Shown piece by piece: positions 36,007-46,805 of a stretch of DNA of 54,219 bases (position 1 is its first letter; each line of letters opens with the position of its first letter). Origin of the DNA: Hydnum rufescens UP504 (Eukaryota > Basidiomycota > Agaricomycetes > Cantharellales > Hydnaceae); contig MU129107.1 in assembly GCA_014904985.1 (NCBI GenBank), forward strand, positions 1 to 54,219, in the 5' to 3' direction. Under the pieces are notes generated by a model. That model made no database searches. It was not told where the DNA came from and worked only from the letters and a program-made list of their open reading frames with translations. A program made the translations under genes and the position numbers.

Positions 36007-38381
36007 ATGTCTAAACGTTTCGCTAATTTTCATGTATACTTTCTGGCTTCCGTTGCGTACTGCGGCATCATCTTGTTCGGGTATGTCTCTCATCCTGTCG
36101 TATGAAGTGAAAAATCACCCCTAAGTCCATTTCCTCACTTTCATCTTCAGATATGACACAGGTCAGGTTGGAATGTGCATGTCAAGACTCTACATGGCGC
36201 TGAGACCCATTTCACAGGTGTGGCTGGGGGCATTGTCACCCAAAAAGCGTTCGCCGACAATTTCGGCTTGACCGGCACCCCCCAAGCCCACAAGGCAGGT
36301 TTTTCCTCTTCAAAGATCGCTCATAAGTCCAACTATGTTCCAACGCAGGACGCCGTGAGTAGCAATGTGGTCTCTGTGCTTCAAGGCGGCGCATTCTTTG
36401 GTTCCATATTCAGTGCCCCCGTTTCCTGTAAAGGTTTTTCTCCCTTCACGCCGTTTCCAGGACTTCACACATCTTGAACAGCGAGGATTGGTCGCCGCTT
36501 TACCCTCATGGCTTTCTCACTCGTCTTCTGCGTGGGTGCCATTTTGACGACGGTCGCTGGTTCTGGGCAAAAGGGTCTTAACGAGATATACATTGGTTGA
36601 TGTAATCACATGGAAATAGGTTATGGCGGATCACTCATCCAATCTTTTGATAGGTCGAGTCATCTCCGGTCTGGGAATCGGAGGCATTAGTGCCGTAGCC
36701 CCCGCTTATGTCTCAGAATGCTCTCCAAAAAATGTGCGGGGGCGTATCACAGGCTTGTTCCAAATATTCGTGGCCACAGGTGTCATGCTATCATACTGGG
36801 TTGATTGTATGCCTGGAACTGTATTTTTTCCGGGATTCTTTCATTGATTGCATGTTGTCCACAACCAGATGGTGTCCAGAAACATCAAAAGCCAGGCCCA
36901 AAGATATGGCGCATTCCATTCGGCATTCAGCTCGTTCCCGGAGGAATGATGACATTTGGGTAAGAGTGATCTTATCCCTAAGAATGACCCTACAAACATA
37001 CTTTTTCAGCCTTCTCTTCACTCGCGAGTCCCCACGTTGGTTGGCCACGAGAGGGCGCACAGAGGAAGCTATAGTGAACTTGGCGTTCCTTCGGCGCACC
37101 AGCCTATCCGATCCTGAGGTAATTGCTGAATTCGCTGAAATCGAGGCAGCCGTCGAGGAAGAGAGGGAGGCCAGAAAAGGATTAGGGCCGAAAGAAGCTT
37201 TCCTTGCCCCAGGAAATAGGATCCGTTTCCTCATCGCGTTCGTTATTTTTTTGCTTCAACAATTCTCTGGCCAGAATTCTGTCGGTTACTACGCCCCATT
37301 GATCTTCCAGGTTAGTCTATACCACATATTCGCGGCCTCGCCACGGGGTGTCGACTTATTCCCTATCTTACTTAGAGTATTGGATACTCGTCTGTTAGCT
37401 CGTCCCTTCTAGCCAGTGGAGTCTACGGTGTCATAAAAGTCGTAGCTACTGCGATCTTCATTCTCCTCTTCGTAGATTCCGCTGGTCGGCGGTGGTCCCT
37501 TTTCATCTCGTCTTGGGGCATGGGGACTTTGTTCTACATTATCGGAGCTATTCTCAAAACTCACCCACCCATCGTGGGCTCCAACCACCCCACATCTGCT
37601 AGCAAAGCCATGGCTGGACTCCTCTATATCTACGTGTGCTTCTACTCGATGGGTTCGTATGTACTTCGAATTAGAACTGGTGGCGAGCATGATGCTGATA
37701 AGATTTTTCGACGGGACCGGCTAGGATGGGGCCCCATCCCCTGGATATATGTCTCAGATATCTTCCCCAACCGAACTCGGCACTATGGTCTCGCTCTTGC
37801 GTCTGCTACGCAGTGGCTCTTCAGTGGGTCCCCAATTTATCAACGCCTTAAGGATCTCATAATGACTGTTTCTTTAAAATCAAAAGGCTTCGTTGTTTCA
37901 AAGATCACGCCTACGATGAAGACTCACCTTGGATGGAAGCTGTTCATTACGTTTGCCACGATTAACATCGCTGGTGGAGCCACGTTTTCCTAGTGCGGTC
38001 GTTTTTCGGTTTCACCGTCTCTGTCATGTGGTCGCTGACGGAGGACGACCATGGCTTTGATAATGATGCGCACTTTATATATAGCCTACTGCCTGAGACA
38101 AAGGGGCGTAGTTTGGAGGAGATGGATATCATCTTCGGCGCGGTGAAGCGCGATGTTCGCGAAGTGGATGTGCGCAAAGCACAAAAGGGTGCGCACATTT
38201 CCTTTCCGTCCAACTTCTCCGCCGTTATTCTGAGCCGCCCCTATCTTACTTACGGCATCACCTCATATTTCGCTTTCCTTTTTAAATTTAAGAAATCGAG
38301 GCCGGACATCTGGGCGCCGTACGAAAACGGTCTTCCGCGTCCGACTCCAACGAGAAGGGTGGCTCCGAGGCAAGCGTTTGA
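36007..38381 (+). CDS. MFS sugar/quinate-type transporter
   Basis: Proton-coupled sugar porter (MFS, 12 helices) of the plasma membrane, of fungal hexose/quinate permease type; substrate not predictable. The start MSKRFANFHVYFLASVAYCG at 36007 runs into GYDTG at the end of helix 1. Then come AVSSNVVSVLQGGAFFGSIF, the loop-2 signature GRRFTLMAFSLVF, and GRVISGLGIGGISAVAPAYV with SECSPKNVRGRITG. ESPRWLATRGRTEEA, FLLQQFSGQNSVGYYAPLIF, WGPIPWIYVSDIFPNRTRHY and the final LLPETKGRSLEEMD follow. The last intron (about 38190-38293) joins AQK to EIEAGHLGAVRKRSSASDSN, ending SEASV at the stop 38379-38381. About ten short introns. All checked junctions keep frame, so the gene looks functional. Downstream and convergent lies the dioxygenase gene. 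Together they form the unit that is duplicated. Confidence 0.92.
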
Positions 38382-39351
38382 TGAGTTGGGTGTAGTGTAT
38401 GTGAGAGAGATTATTCCCTATTGGTTCCTTTTCCCCTTCTCTTTCTCCTGGTTTTTTTGCTTGTGTGGGATGGGACTCTCCTCGCATGTGCCCCCGAGAA
38501 GCATTGCCCGTATGTTTTGTTATATGCATCGCTTGGGCTCTTGAGGGTTGGCGAGTAGCACAAGGGTTGATGTGATGTTGAATGTGTTGGATGATCTTTC
38601 CTTGGTTTTTGGTTTTTGTGCATTCGGAATAGGGAGTCTCGTGATATAGGGGGTTCGAATGAACCCAAGACGTTCGTTTTAATTTGGAGGCCAACTGAAT
38701 TTTCTTTTGCGTCCTTTTTGGTACACCACTGTTCGGCTATCATGAAAAACACCCCTAATATAATATGTGTATGATTATGATGTGGGCCGATCTCCCTCAA
38801 TCTGTGAGTCGAGAGTGAGACAGTGTAGTTGTACATAGCATTCCGGAAATACCAGAGCACCCCATAACTTGCACCTTCAATTTCCCACAGCAAAGACGAG
38901 ACGTTTATCATTAGAGAAACGGCTTTAAAGCCTTCTCAATCCAAAGAATCCACATAATTGGGGGAGAAGCCAGGCGTGTTTCGGAACCGAAAATAGAAAG
39001 AGATCCCGATTTACATCTACAGTATCATGACAACTTCGCGAGGCAGCGTAATTGGGATTGACAGGCTACAGTACAGTACATGACCTAGTAGTAGTATACA
39101 TGGCAAGGCCTCGCACTTGCACACAAAAGTGGAAAGGGAGAACAAACAAAGACATGCTGAGCAAGCGATTGGCCTGCGCCTGTGAGGACAGGACGGACCG
39201 CACGCAGCATCAGGAAGAAACAAGCCGAATTCAAGGGAGATGGAGGCGACAGAAAACGGAGAAAGATTCGCGAGGCAAGTTGGATTTGAAAGATACGATA
39301 CTAAGCGTTCCCCTAGGCCGAGTACTGCACAAGAATACAGTCAAAGGGATG
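38382..39351. other. Convergent intergenic region of module copy 1
   Basis: 3' flanks of transporter and dioxygenase. Blocks such as GGGACTCTCCTCGCATGTGC (38469) and AAGCCTTCTCAATCC (38930) recur, diverged, at about 45120 and 46367 in the second module. Confidence 0.6.
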
Positions 39352-42300
39352 TCAGAAACTTGGTCGAAACACTGGGGCTACAGAATGCGGATGACTGACG
39401 GTGACACTCAGACCCGTGGCCCAGGTGGTGAGCCTGTAATCGTCCTCGGGATCTTGGTACTGGTACCGGACTGCCCTGTCACCTTGCGGAGGCGTCAAGG
39501 TATACGTGTACCCATCCGTGTATGCTTTCTCGCCCGTCTTGTACGGGTGAGGGACTTCAACCTCTTTCTTGGTTGCTTCAACGGTGTCCCGAATTGGCTG
39601 AATCGGAATCAAGAATCTAGGCACCATCAACTTTGAGCGCGGGGAGGCCACAAGCAAATGTCTAAACACATACCGGCGTAGGGTTCCAAGGGGGCCTGTG
39701 GTTCGTTTGAGGTTGGCTTTTGTGAAAACAGCTCGGAGGACTTGTCCCGTAACCTTGTACACAAAATCCTCTCCGAGGGTTTTGAAGACACCATCGCCAT
39801 GGAGAGTCGAGTACAGCTGAGTGGAACGATTGAGGTCGATGGCACGAGGGTTCTCGAAGCGACCACTGTTGAGACCTGCGGCTCTGAAGTCGTACAGGTA
39901 CTTCGCATTTCCCTCCTGGCGGTAAACGCCCTCGATCACGGGATCGAGCCCTGTATTACCATAGTAAGGAATCACAACGCAAGCCAAAGTAAGACGGCAA
40001 GCATACGAAGGGCCTCGCGGACATATCCTTCCAACTGATGTATATTGTTGCTGCCAGCGGCCTGGACGACTTTGTGAAACGAATCTATGGCGCGTTCGTG
40101 TTCCTGGTGTATGTCGGCCGAGGCATACTCGCTTGGCGCATCTGGCGGGAGATAGAAATTGATGACATGTACAAAGACTGTGGCACTGTGAGTCTTCGAA
40201 GGTTACTAGGATGGACGATGGGACATACTTTGCGACAATTCAGTGGAAGATGTAGAAATCACGGCCAAGATGTCGTTGGCAACCTTTTTAATATCAGACT
40301 GAGATTCGAGGAGACGCTTTAGGAGGGCATCAAGATTCGAGCTACTTCCGACAACCAAGTTTAATATGGGTGCGACAAGCAGGCCAGGAATCTACGAAAC
40401 AACAAGCGATCAGGACAGCAAGATCGCAAAGTCAGTGCTTACGCTCACCCCGCCCTTGGCCTTAGTCAAGCTGATGTCAATGAGATTCAATAGCCTTTCA
40501 ACGTGCTCCTTGACTGCTTGTCGCTGTGGAATCTTCAAAGACGTGTCAGCCTCGACGAAGATAAAGCTGATAATAGGGAAAAGAGGTGTCAGCCATCAAT
40601 ATGAAAACAAAGTTGAATCTACTACGAGTATATGTCTTTCAATATTTGGTACAATTGCTGCTCGTAATATACACCAAGGGGGTCGGCGGCGGTCTTGACG
40701 GGCAACCCGGCCTAAAGAGTCCAGGTCAGGTCTCCATGATACCAGTGGAGAAGCGAGATAAGCGAACAATCTGAGTGGAGACCCAATAAACGGGGACAAG
40801 CCGGAGGACATCCTTCACAATATTGACCAAGTGAAGGCCTTGATCCTTCAGCCGGAGCGACTTCTCCTGGAGAAGTTGGAGGGTCGTGTCATAAAAGTAT
40901 TTCCCAATACCTTCTAGTTCATTCTTTGGCACAAAAAGCTCTTGAACAGACTTGGTGATGGTCCCATAAGCGCGTGGATCATCAATTTTTCCGAGGAAGC
41001 TTGGCGAAAGCTTGATATCGAGAATGTTCTTTGCATAGGGAGTCACGAGCTTCTTGTCGGTACCGTCACGAAGAGCGCGGTATATAGCAATCGGATCCGC
41101 AACTAACTTGGCAACAGGCAGAATTACAGGAGGATCAATGGAATATTGACCTGCATAGTCATGTTTCTCCAGAACTTTGTCGATGGAGTTTGGATGTCCA
41201 GTGGGTGTGATGAGGGAAAGTGCGTGTAAACAGACTCGGCATCGTAATGATTTGGGAGGGCTCGTGCAAGAACACGACCCAGTTGACCGCCCCACGCCGC
41301 ATTGTTAGGGTTGCGATTGGCGTACGCAAATCCCCACGCTGTGAGGTTGAAGGGTGTGAGATCGTACGTAAGGTAACGATCACCTCGGACCAGTGAAACA
41401 GCATCAGCGAGAACGGCCCGGGACGTCGTGTCTAAGAGGATGATATATATATATATTCGAAAAAGGTAAGGTGTAAAGTGTACTGACAAGGGGAACATAG
41501 ACCAACACCTGGCTTGACAGACCTGTCTTCTTCAGCGGCTAAACCGACATACAACTCGAGGGTTTCAATGTCTCCATAGAGTTGGTGGGCTGCTTCGGCG
41601 ATATCGCGGTTGGGGTTCCATTCCTCGAAGGTTGCATACGGTTTTAGACCAAGGAACCGGCGGAAATCGTTGAGCGAGCAGCACCCCCAACTACGAGCTT
41701 GTCTGATACCAAGGATTCAATGACGCGCAGTACGCCAGGGACACCACGGGCCTAAAGTATAGGATCAAATCAAGAAAAGAAATCCGACAAAGGAAGATAC
41801 CAACTCTGAAAGCACCAGCAGGGACCGAGGTTGCTCTCTGGAGAATGCGTGCCAAACCATCATCAGAGTAAAGTTTAGTATGAGGATCGCGTTGAAGGGT
41901 CTGAATTGAGAGTTGAAGGTAGTCTACGGGCTTCGAATCGTCTCGTAAGTTGCTGTTTTCTTCTTCAGTGAGGGAATTAAAGTCGGGTGGGGAAATGCGG
42001 TTGCCATCTTTGTCGCGTAATTGCCCAGGGCCATCTTTGTCGCCCCCAGTCAAACCGAGTGTGTTGAATGTGCGCTCGAAGAGATCTACGGTAATCTAGG
42101 GGACCGATCGATGAAGAACATAAGTGTCGTCGAAGTATCGATCACGTACCTTGTCGTAGTCCGAGTTTTTGAAAAAATGTTGGAAGGCAGTTTCTGAAAC
42201 AGGTATATAAGACACCACGTATTTGTGGTTGATGGGGACAATGTGTGTGCACCTATGTAAGCAGCATCGTCTTGGGAAAGGGTAGGGTGCCAACGGTAGA

Positions 42301-43878
42301 GGGTGTTGAACTCGACTGAAACCGAATTCCCTCGACCACGTTCAAGAAGGGTGCCATCAGATAGGCGAAGCTCAGCAGTGCTATCGAGAATCCAATTTGA
42401 AGCTTCGCTACATGATTGAAAGCATCAAATACTGACAAAGGACGATTGGCCAAATCTGATATACCGCTGCGTGCCAAGAATGGCAGGGAGATAATCGCCG
42501 GTCACGACATTAGCATAAAATGCGGAATTGATGAGGCGGGCAGTCTGGAAGATTTCTTCATCTTGTCTCAAGAGCCTTTTCTGATCGTCAGTCAGAGCCT
42601 TAAAATTTGTCGTCCAAGAGCCACGCTCGTTGATGCTCAGGAGTATATCTGCTATGTACTGTGCAAAGAGATTGTCATGAAATATGAGAAAGGCCAGAGT
42701 AATGGTGACGTACATTGTGATGGCGATTGAAGCAGACGGTAAGCTAGGTCCATACAGTAAGTGCACGACTCTAGGATGTAAAACAACGAACGCACCGCCG
42801 AAACGCCAGGAGGAAGGGTAAGCAACCGCGTCTCAGCAAATACATCAGGGAGCAGGCTTCCGCGACCATCCTTGTAGCGAATCTTGTCTAGATGATCCTG
42901 GGTATTCCCGTATAGAATGCCTAGGTCAAAATAGGAAGAAGTTTCATTGATATTCCAATCGGTTCGGCTAGTTCGGAAGATGCTATGAATGACGTTTGTC
43001 TAGGGAAATGAGATTGAGAATTATGATTCCGTCGGAGCAGTACAGGAAAACAAGAGCAAGACTTACTGCCCAGTTGAAGAACAAACCGCTGAGACCATCG
43101 TGGTCGGGGACGAACTGAGGGATTTATGTTTAACCAGAGAGTATGGGGGCGGTGGATGCAAAGACTTGCATCATTGAGGGCTCGACGTAAGAGAGTATCG
43201 AAAACGACGCCAGGATCAGGCAATTCATTAGGGGGAAGAGGACGGGTGGTCAAAACGCTCCTCGAATACGGGGTGAAGGCCTTACCCAGGTTAGGATCGG
43301 ACGAGTTGTTGCCAGAACCATCCGCGCTACGAAATTGATGCTCCCGCCCCACATGTGTTGTGGGCGGGTGAGGGAGATTATGGTAAAGGGTGGAGATTGC
43401 TTGGACCTCCGCTGCCTTGACGATTTTGCTGGCGATAGGATACTTGGAGGCTCGGGCGAGCTCGGAGATGAGAAGTTCAAGCTGAAAGGAATCTTTAGCG
43501 AGGGGCACTAATTGTTAATAGATTGCTTGACGAACACCATCATCTCTGTCATTAAGTCCTTCAGTGATGTGAAGAAGCTTGGCGCCAATCGCATCGATGC
43601 GGCTATCTGATAATAATAACATAAACAAACAAGCGTAGATGACGAATGTACATACTTACTATTGCTTTAGGTGCTGTGGAGGGGTCGGGCAGACCTTGTT
43701 GTACTTGTGCGCGAACAGCATCGATGCCTTTGGCAACCAACGAAGCGCGGGGAGCCTCATTATTATGGTCAGAAGTGACCCCGGGCAGTAGACTGAGAGA
43801 AGTATGAATGGCCTCAGCAGCAGCTCCAGCATTTGCGAGGCCAGAGTCGACGGCCTTGTGAACGCCCTGTAGAGCCAT
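39352..43878 (-). CDS. Ppo-type fatty-acid dioxygenase (linoleate DOX-P450 fusion), copy 1
   Basis: Heme peroxidase-type dioxygenase that oxygenates linoleic/oleic acid to make oxylipins, fused to a P450-like domain. The start at 43878 reads MALQGVHKAVDSGLANAGAA. The dioxygenase domain has FVPDHDGLSGLFFNWA, NVIHSIFRTSRTDWNINETS (candidate distal His), YKDGRGSLLPDVFAETRLLT, and TLYRWHPTLSQDD, with catalytic Tyr and proximal His (codon 42287-42289). It ends WGCCSLNDFRRFLGL, LYGDIETLELYVGLAAE and YLTYDLTPFNLTAWGFA. The P450-like part keeps the K-helix ExxR across an intron (EAL-R, then LDPVIEGVYRQ). In the heme loop GDGVFKTLGEDF, Thr (codon 39778-39780) stands where the thiolate Cys belongs. The second activity is therefore probably lost, as in 10-DOX-type PpoC. 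About 15 short introns. One A seems missing at plus 41717-41718; copy 2 has it. Confidence 0.87.
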
Positions 43879-44179
43879 TGGAGCGAGGGAGCGTGAGGGT
43901 ATGACAACTCTGGGCCTCTTTTATGGGCTGGAATGTCTGGGATGAGCATTCATGCGCGAACCAGGTGGCATATGATCCTAAGATAAGATGACGGCACACG
44001 ATTCTTTCTTACGAGGGAAGAAGCGAATCGGGGTCGCATAGTCGATGTGGAGAATCACATCCCGCAGCATTTTTGGACATTGAAAGGTGTTCCAGAAGCG
44101 CGTGCTATATTCCTCAGCGCATGGGACTTGGAGTGGGAAGTCCGCAATTTCAGAATTTCCGTTCTTCAAAATCACATGT
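43879..44179. promoter_or_regulatory. Upstream region of dioxygenase copy 1
   Basis: About 300 bp between the copy-1 dioxygenase start and the transporter remnant, which holds its promoter. No TATA box was identified on the minus strand. Confidence 0.35.
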
Positions 44180-45045
44180 AGAAGACTTTGTTATTTCAAA
44201 GATCCTACAATGAAGGCTTACCTAGCTGTCTAATACGTCGTCCACAATCAAAATCCATCAGGAAACTTGACCAGAGGTTTGGCAGGTTTTTGGTGCTTTT
44301 TTGAGGTCCAGAGCATCCAGACCTCAAAAAACCAGCTAAAACCAACCAAACCTCTTGGTTGAGTTTGCTGATGTCATTGGGGGTGCCACGTTTCCCTAGT
44401 ACCGTGTTGTCCTTTTAATGGCTGTCATTGCGGTGTTAGGATGACCATTGTTTGATGACGCATACTTTGCCTGCTACCCAAGGACCCCTGCAAGCTCTAG
44501 GGCTGGCGATATCCTGGGTCAATGATTTTGAGCAAATTCACTGATTTGGGGTGTAAAATCAGGTCCGAGCATTAACAAAATAGAACAAAACCACCTGTAG
44601 CCGATACAAGGCGAAGGCGCTTGCATTCGGACGCACCGTAGACTTGAGAAATAGCACGCAGGAGGCTCGAAAAGTCGTTTTTGTTGTCCCGGCTAATTCC
44701 GGTCCGTGGGACGTTTCCATTTATGGTAATAAGTGTTAACCGATCCTGTCTTGGGTTTTCGAGAGCCCGCCTCACCTAGGGTTCGCAGGGGTCCAGAGAA
44801 ACGGTTGCGGTTTCGGGGTGGATATCATCTTCCGATCGGACCAGCAAGACGTCCGTGAAGTCGATCTCCGCAAAGCACAGAACTGAAGGGTGCAGTATTC
44901 TTTCAATTGAACGTCTCTCTCGGTGTGATTAGGGCTATCATTTTCCTTATAAATTTAAGAAACTAGAAGCAAGACATCTGGGCGCCGTGGGCAGACGACC
45001 TTCCACGTCCGGCTCCAACGAGAAGGGTGACTTCGAGGCAAACTG
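44180..45045 (+). pseudogene. 3' remnant of a duplicated sugar transporter
   Basis: The segment starts abruptly at CTTTGTTATTTCAAAGATCC, matching CTTCGTTGTTTCAAAGATC in the transporter at about 37890. It then aligns in patches. GGGGGTGCCACGTTTCCCTAG at 44380 corresponds to 37974-37993. GATATCATCTTC at 44821 corresponds to the MDIIF exon. GACATCTGGGCGCCGT at 44964 and CGGCTCCAACGAGAAGGGTG at 45011 correspond to the last exon. Stops and frameshifts fill it and everything upstream of helix 11 is missing. It carries an 83-bp hairpin insertion. It marks the left edge of the second transporter-dioxygenase module. Confidence 0.85.
44273..44355. mobile_element. 83-bp hairpin (MITE-like) insertion
   Basis: Ends are AGAGGTTTGG and CCAAACCTCT, perfect inverted repeats. 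Inner parts pair too (CTTTTTTGAGGTC with GACCTCAAAAAA) around a GCATCC-type loop. The sequence is absent from the homologous position of the intact transporter (about 37930). Long stems with a tiny loop fit a foldback element. No clear target duplication. Confidence 0.7.
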
Positions 45046-46805
45046 TTAGGTGCACGCGATAGTATCCTCCATCCTTTTTTCAGGCCCCCGTTTAAGTTTA
45101 TTCTCCTCTATAGGAGGCCAGGGACTCTCTCTCCAAGTGCCCCGAGAGGCTTTTCCCAATTCTTTCGCCATGCATTGTCCAGGCACTTGGGGCAGCACAA
45201 GGCAGTGAACTCTAAAAGTGTGAATTTTTGCAATCCATAGGCTGGCACCCGCGATCAATTACTGATGTCAGAGAGACCCCCAAATTATTCATGGGTCTAA
45301 ACAGGGTCAAGTCCAGGAAAGTGCAAAGAGCTCCACTAATCCTGGAATTCGGCAAATGCCGAATACCATGATGTCATCAGCACTTGCTCCAGCTCACTCT
45401 CACTCCTCCCACTACAATTGTGCAAAACTAAAGAGGCCTCCACCTCGTTAGCACTAAGGATAAGATCAGGGTGCAATCTTCTCAGATCAAGTGACTCTGA
45501 GGTTATTGTTATATCACATGTCAGTTTTTTGCAATGTGGCTATCAACTGGAGACAAATGACTAGGTCCAGCTCAGTTGCCAGAAGTGCTGGACAAATGTA
45601 CAACATATGGGATTGCGGTGCTGTTCAAGATCATTTCGAGTTCTTTCTAATGTTAACTTCTGAGATCCTCCTTTGTAGTTAAAAGATAGGCATCCTTTCC
45701 TTAGGAAATTGCAAGGTGATTGGCCTGTGCGGGAATTCCTGAAACAGTATCATTCATATTGTTATAACAACAGTGTGACAGGAATCCTGATTATGATCCC
45801 AGTTGATATGGAGGTACGGTGCCGCATGCATTGATGCCTGTGAGGGCAGGGACAACAGTAGTGATACCAGTAGTAGCTGGTGGTGAGGAATAGACCGTCC
45901 GACATCGCTATCAACAAAATCTAACCATGTTTTTGCAGTTGGCAGTTATGACTTTGCCACCACCACCACAGTAGTTTATCCCTATTTATAGTGTCTTCAC
46001 TGTTAGTATCATACCATGGCACCTGAATATAATTCTTGGTCTCTACAAGAGTGTATATCTCCTGTAGTGAGCCCAAAACAAGTGGAATACACTGAGGAAT
46101 AGATAATTACTGTCAAGAATAATTACATGGGTCACTCGTGAATAATCCGGAGGATAAGTGGTTTGGGGCACCCGCGGAGTCTGGCCACTCCCTCTATTAA
46201 AAATTCATGGGTCTCAAGAAACTCCATAATTGTTCACGGTCCCGGGAATATTTACCTGGATGGCAGGGAGTAATCCTCGGGGTTTCCTAGGAATCATTCT
46301 TAGGCTCATCCCGTGGATAATCCAGGGGTTTGGGGCTTACAGTGCATGGCCACTTCCAATATTGCAAAGCCTTCTCAATCGAAAGGACCCAGGGAATCGA
46401 GAGAGAACCCAGTAGTGTTTCTAAAGCGAAAGTGCAAAGGAGCCCCGATTCGCATTCATCATGACAGGTTCGCGAAGGAGAATAATAGCGCAATTGGGAT
46501 AAGGAGTGGGAACAGTAGATTGATTGACAGTACAGGAGTAATACACGTGGCAACGGCCCCGCTATCACACAACGGTGAATAGGGAAGACAAAGCAAATGT
46601 ACGCCAAGAAGAGAGAGAAAGCGATTGGCTGTGTTTGTGACAACGGATCATGACACGCATCATCAGGGAGAAACAAGTCGAGTCCATGGGAGATAGATGG
46701 AGGTGCCAGAAGACGAATAGATATTCTCGCCGCCGCAAGTTGGATTTGAAAGAGACACTATTAGGGCGCCCCCGAGTACTGCACAAGAATACAGTCAAAG
46801 AGGCG
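45046..46805. other. Expanded intergenic region of module copy 2, probable insertion
   Basis: Homology to the copy-1 flank continues to about 45215 and resumes at about 46367. The interval is some 770 bp longer than in copy 1. A 12-bp direct repeat ATTCATGGGTCT occurs at 45287-45298 and 46203-46214, roughly where the extra sequence begins and ends. No transposase or other coding sequence is recognised inside. An inserted non-autonomous element, since decayed, is the simplest reading. Confidence 0.5.
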
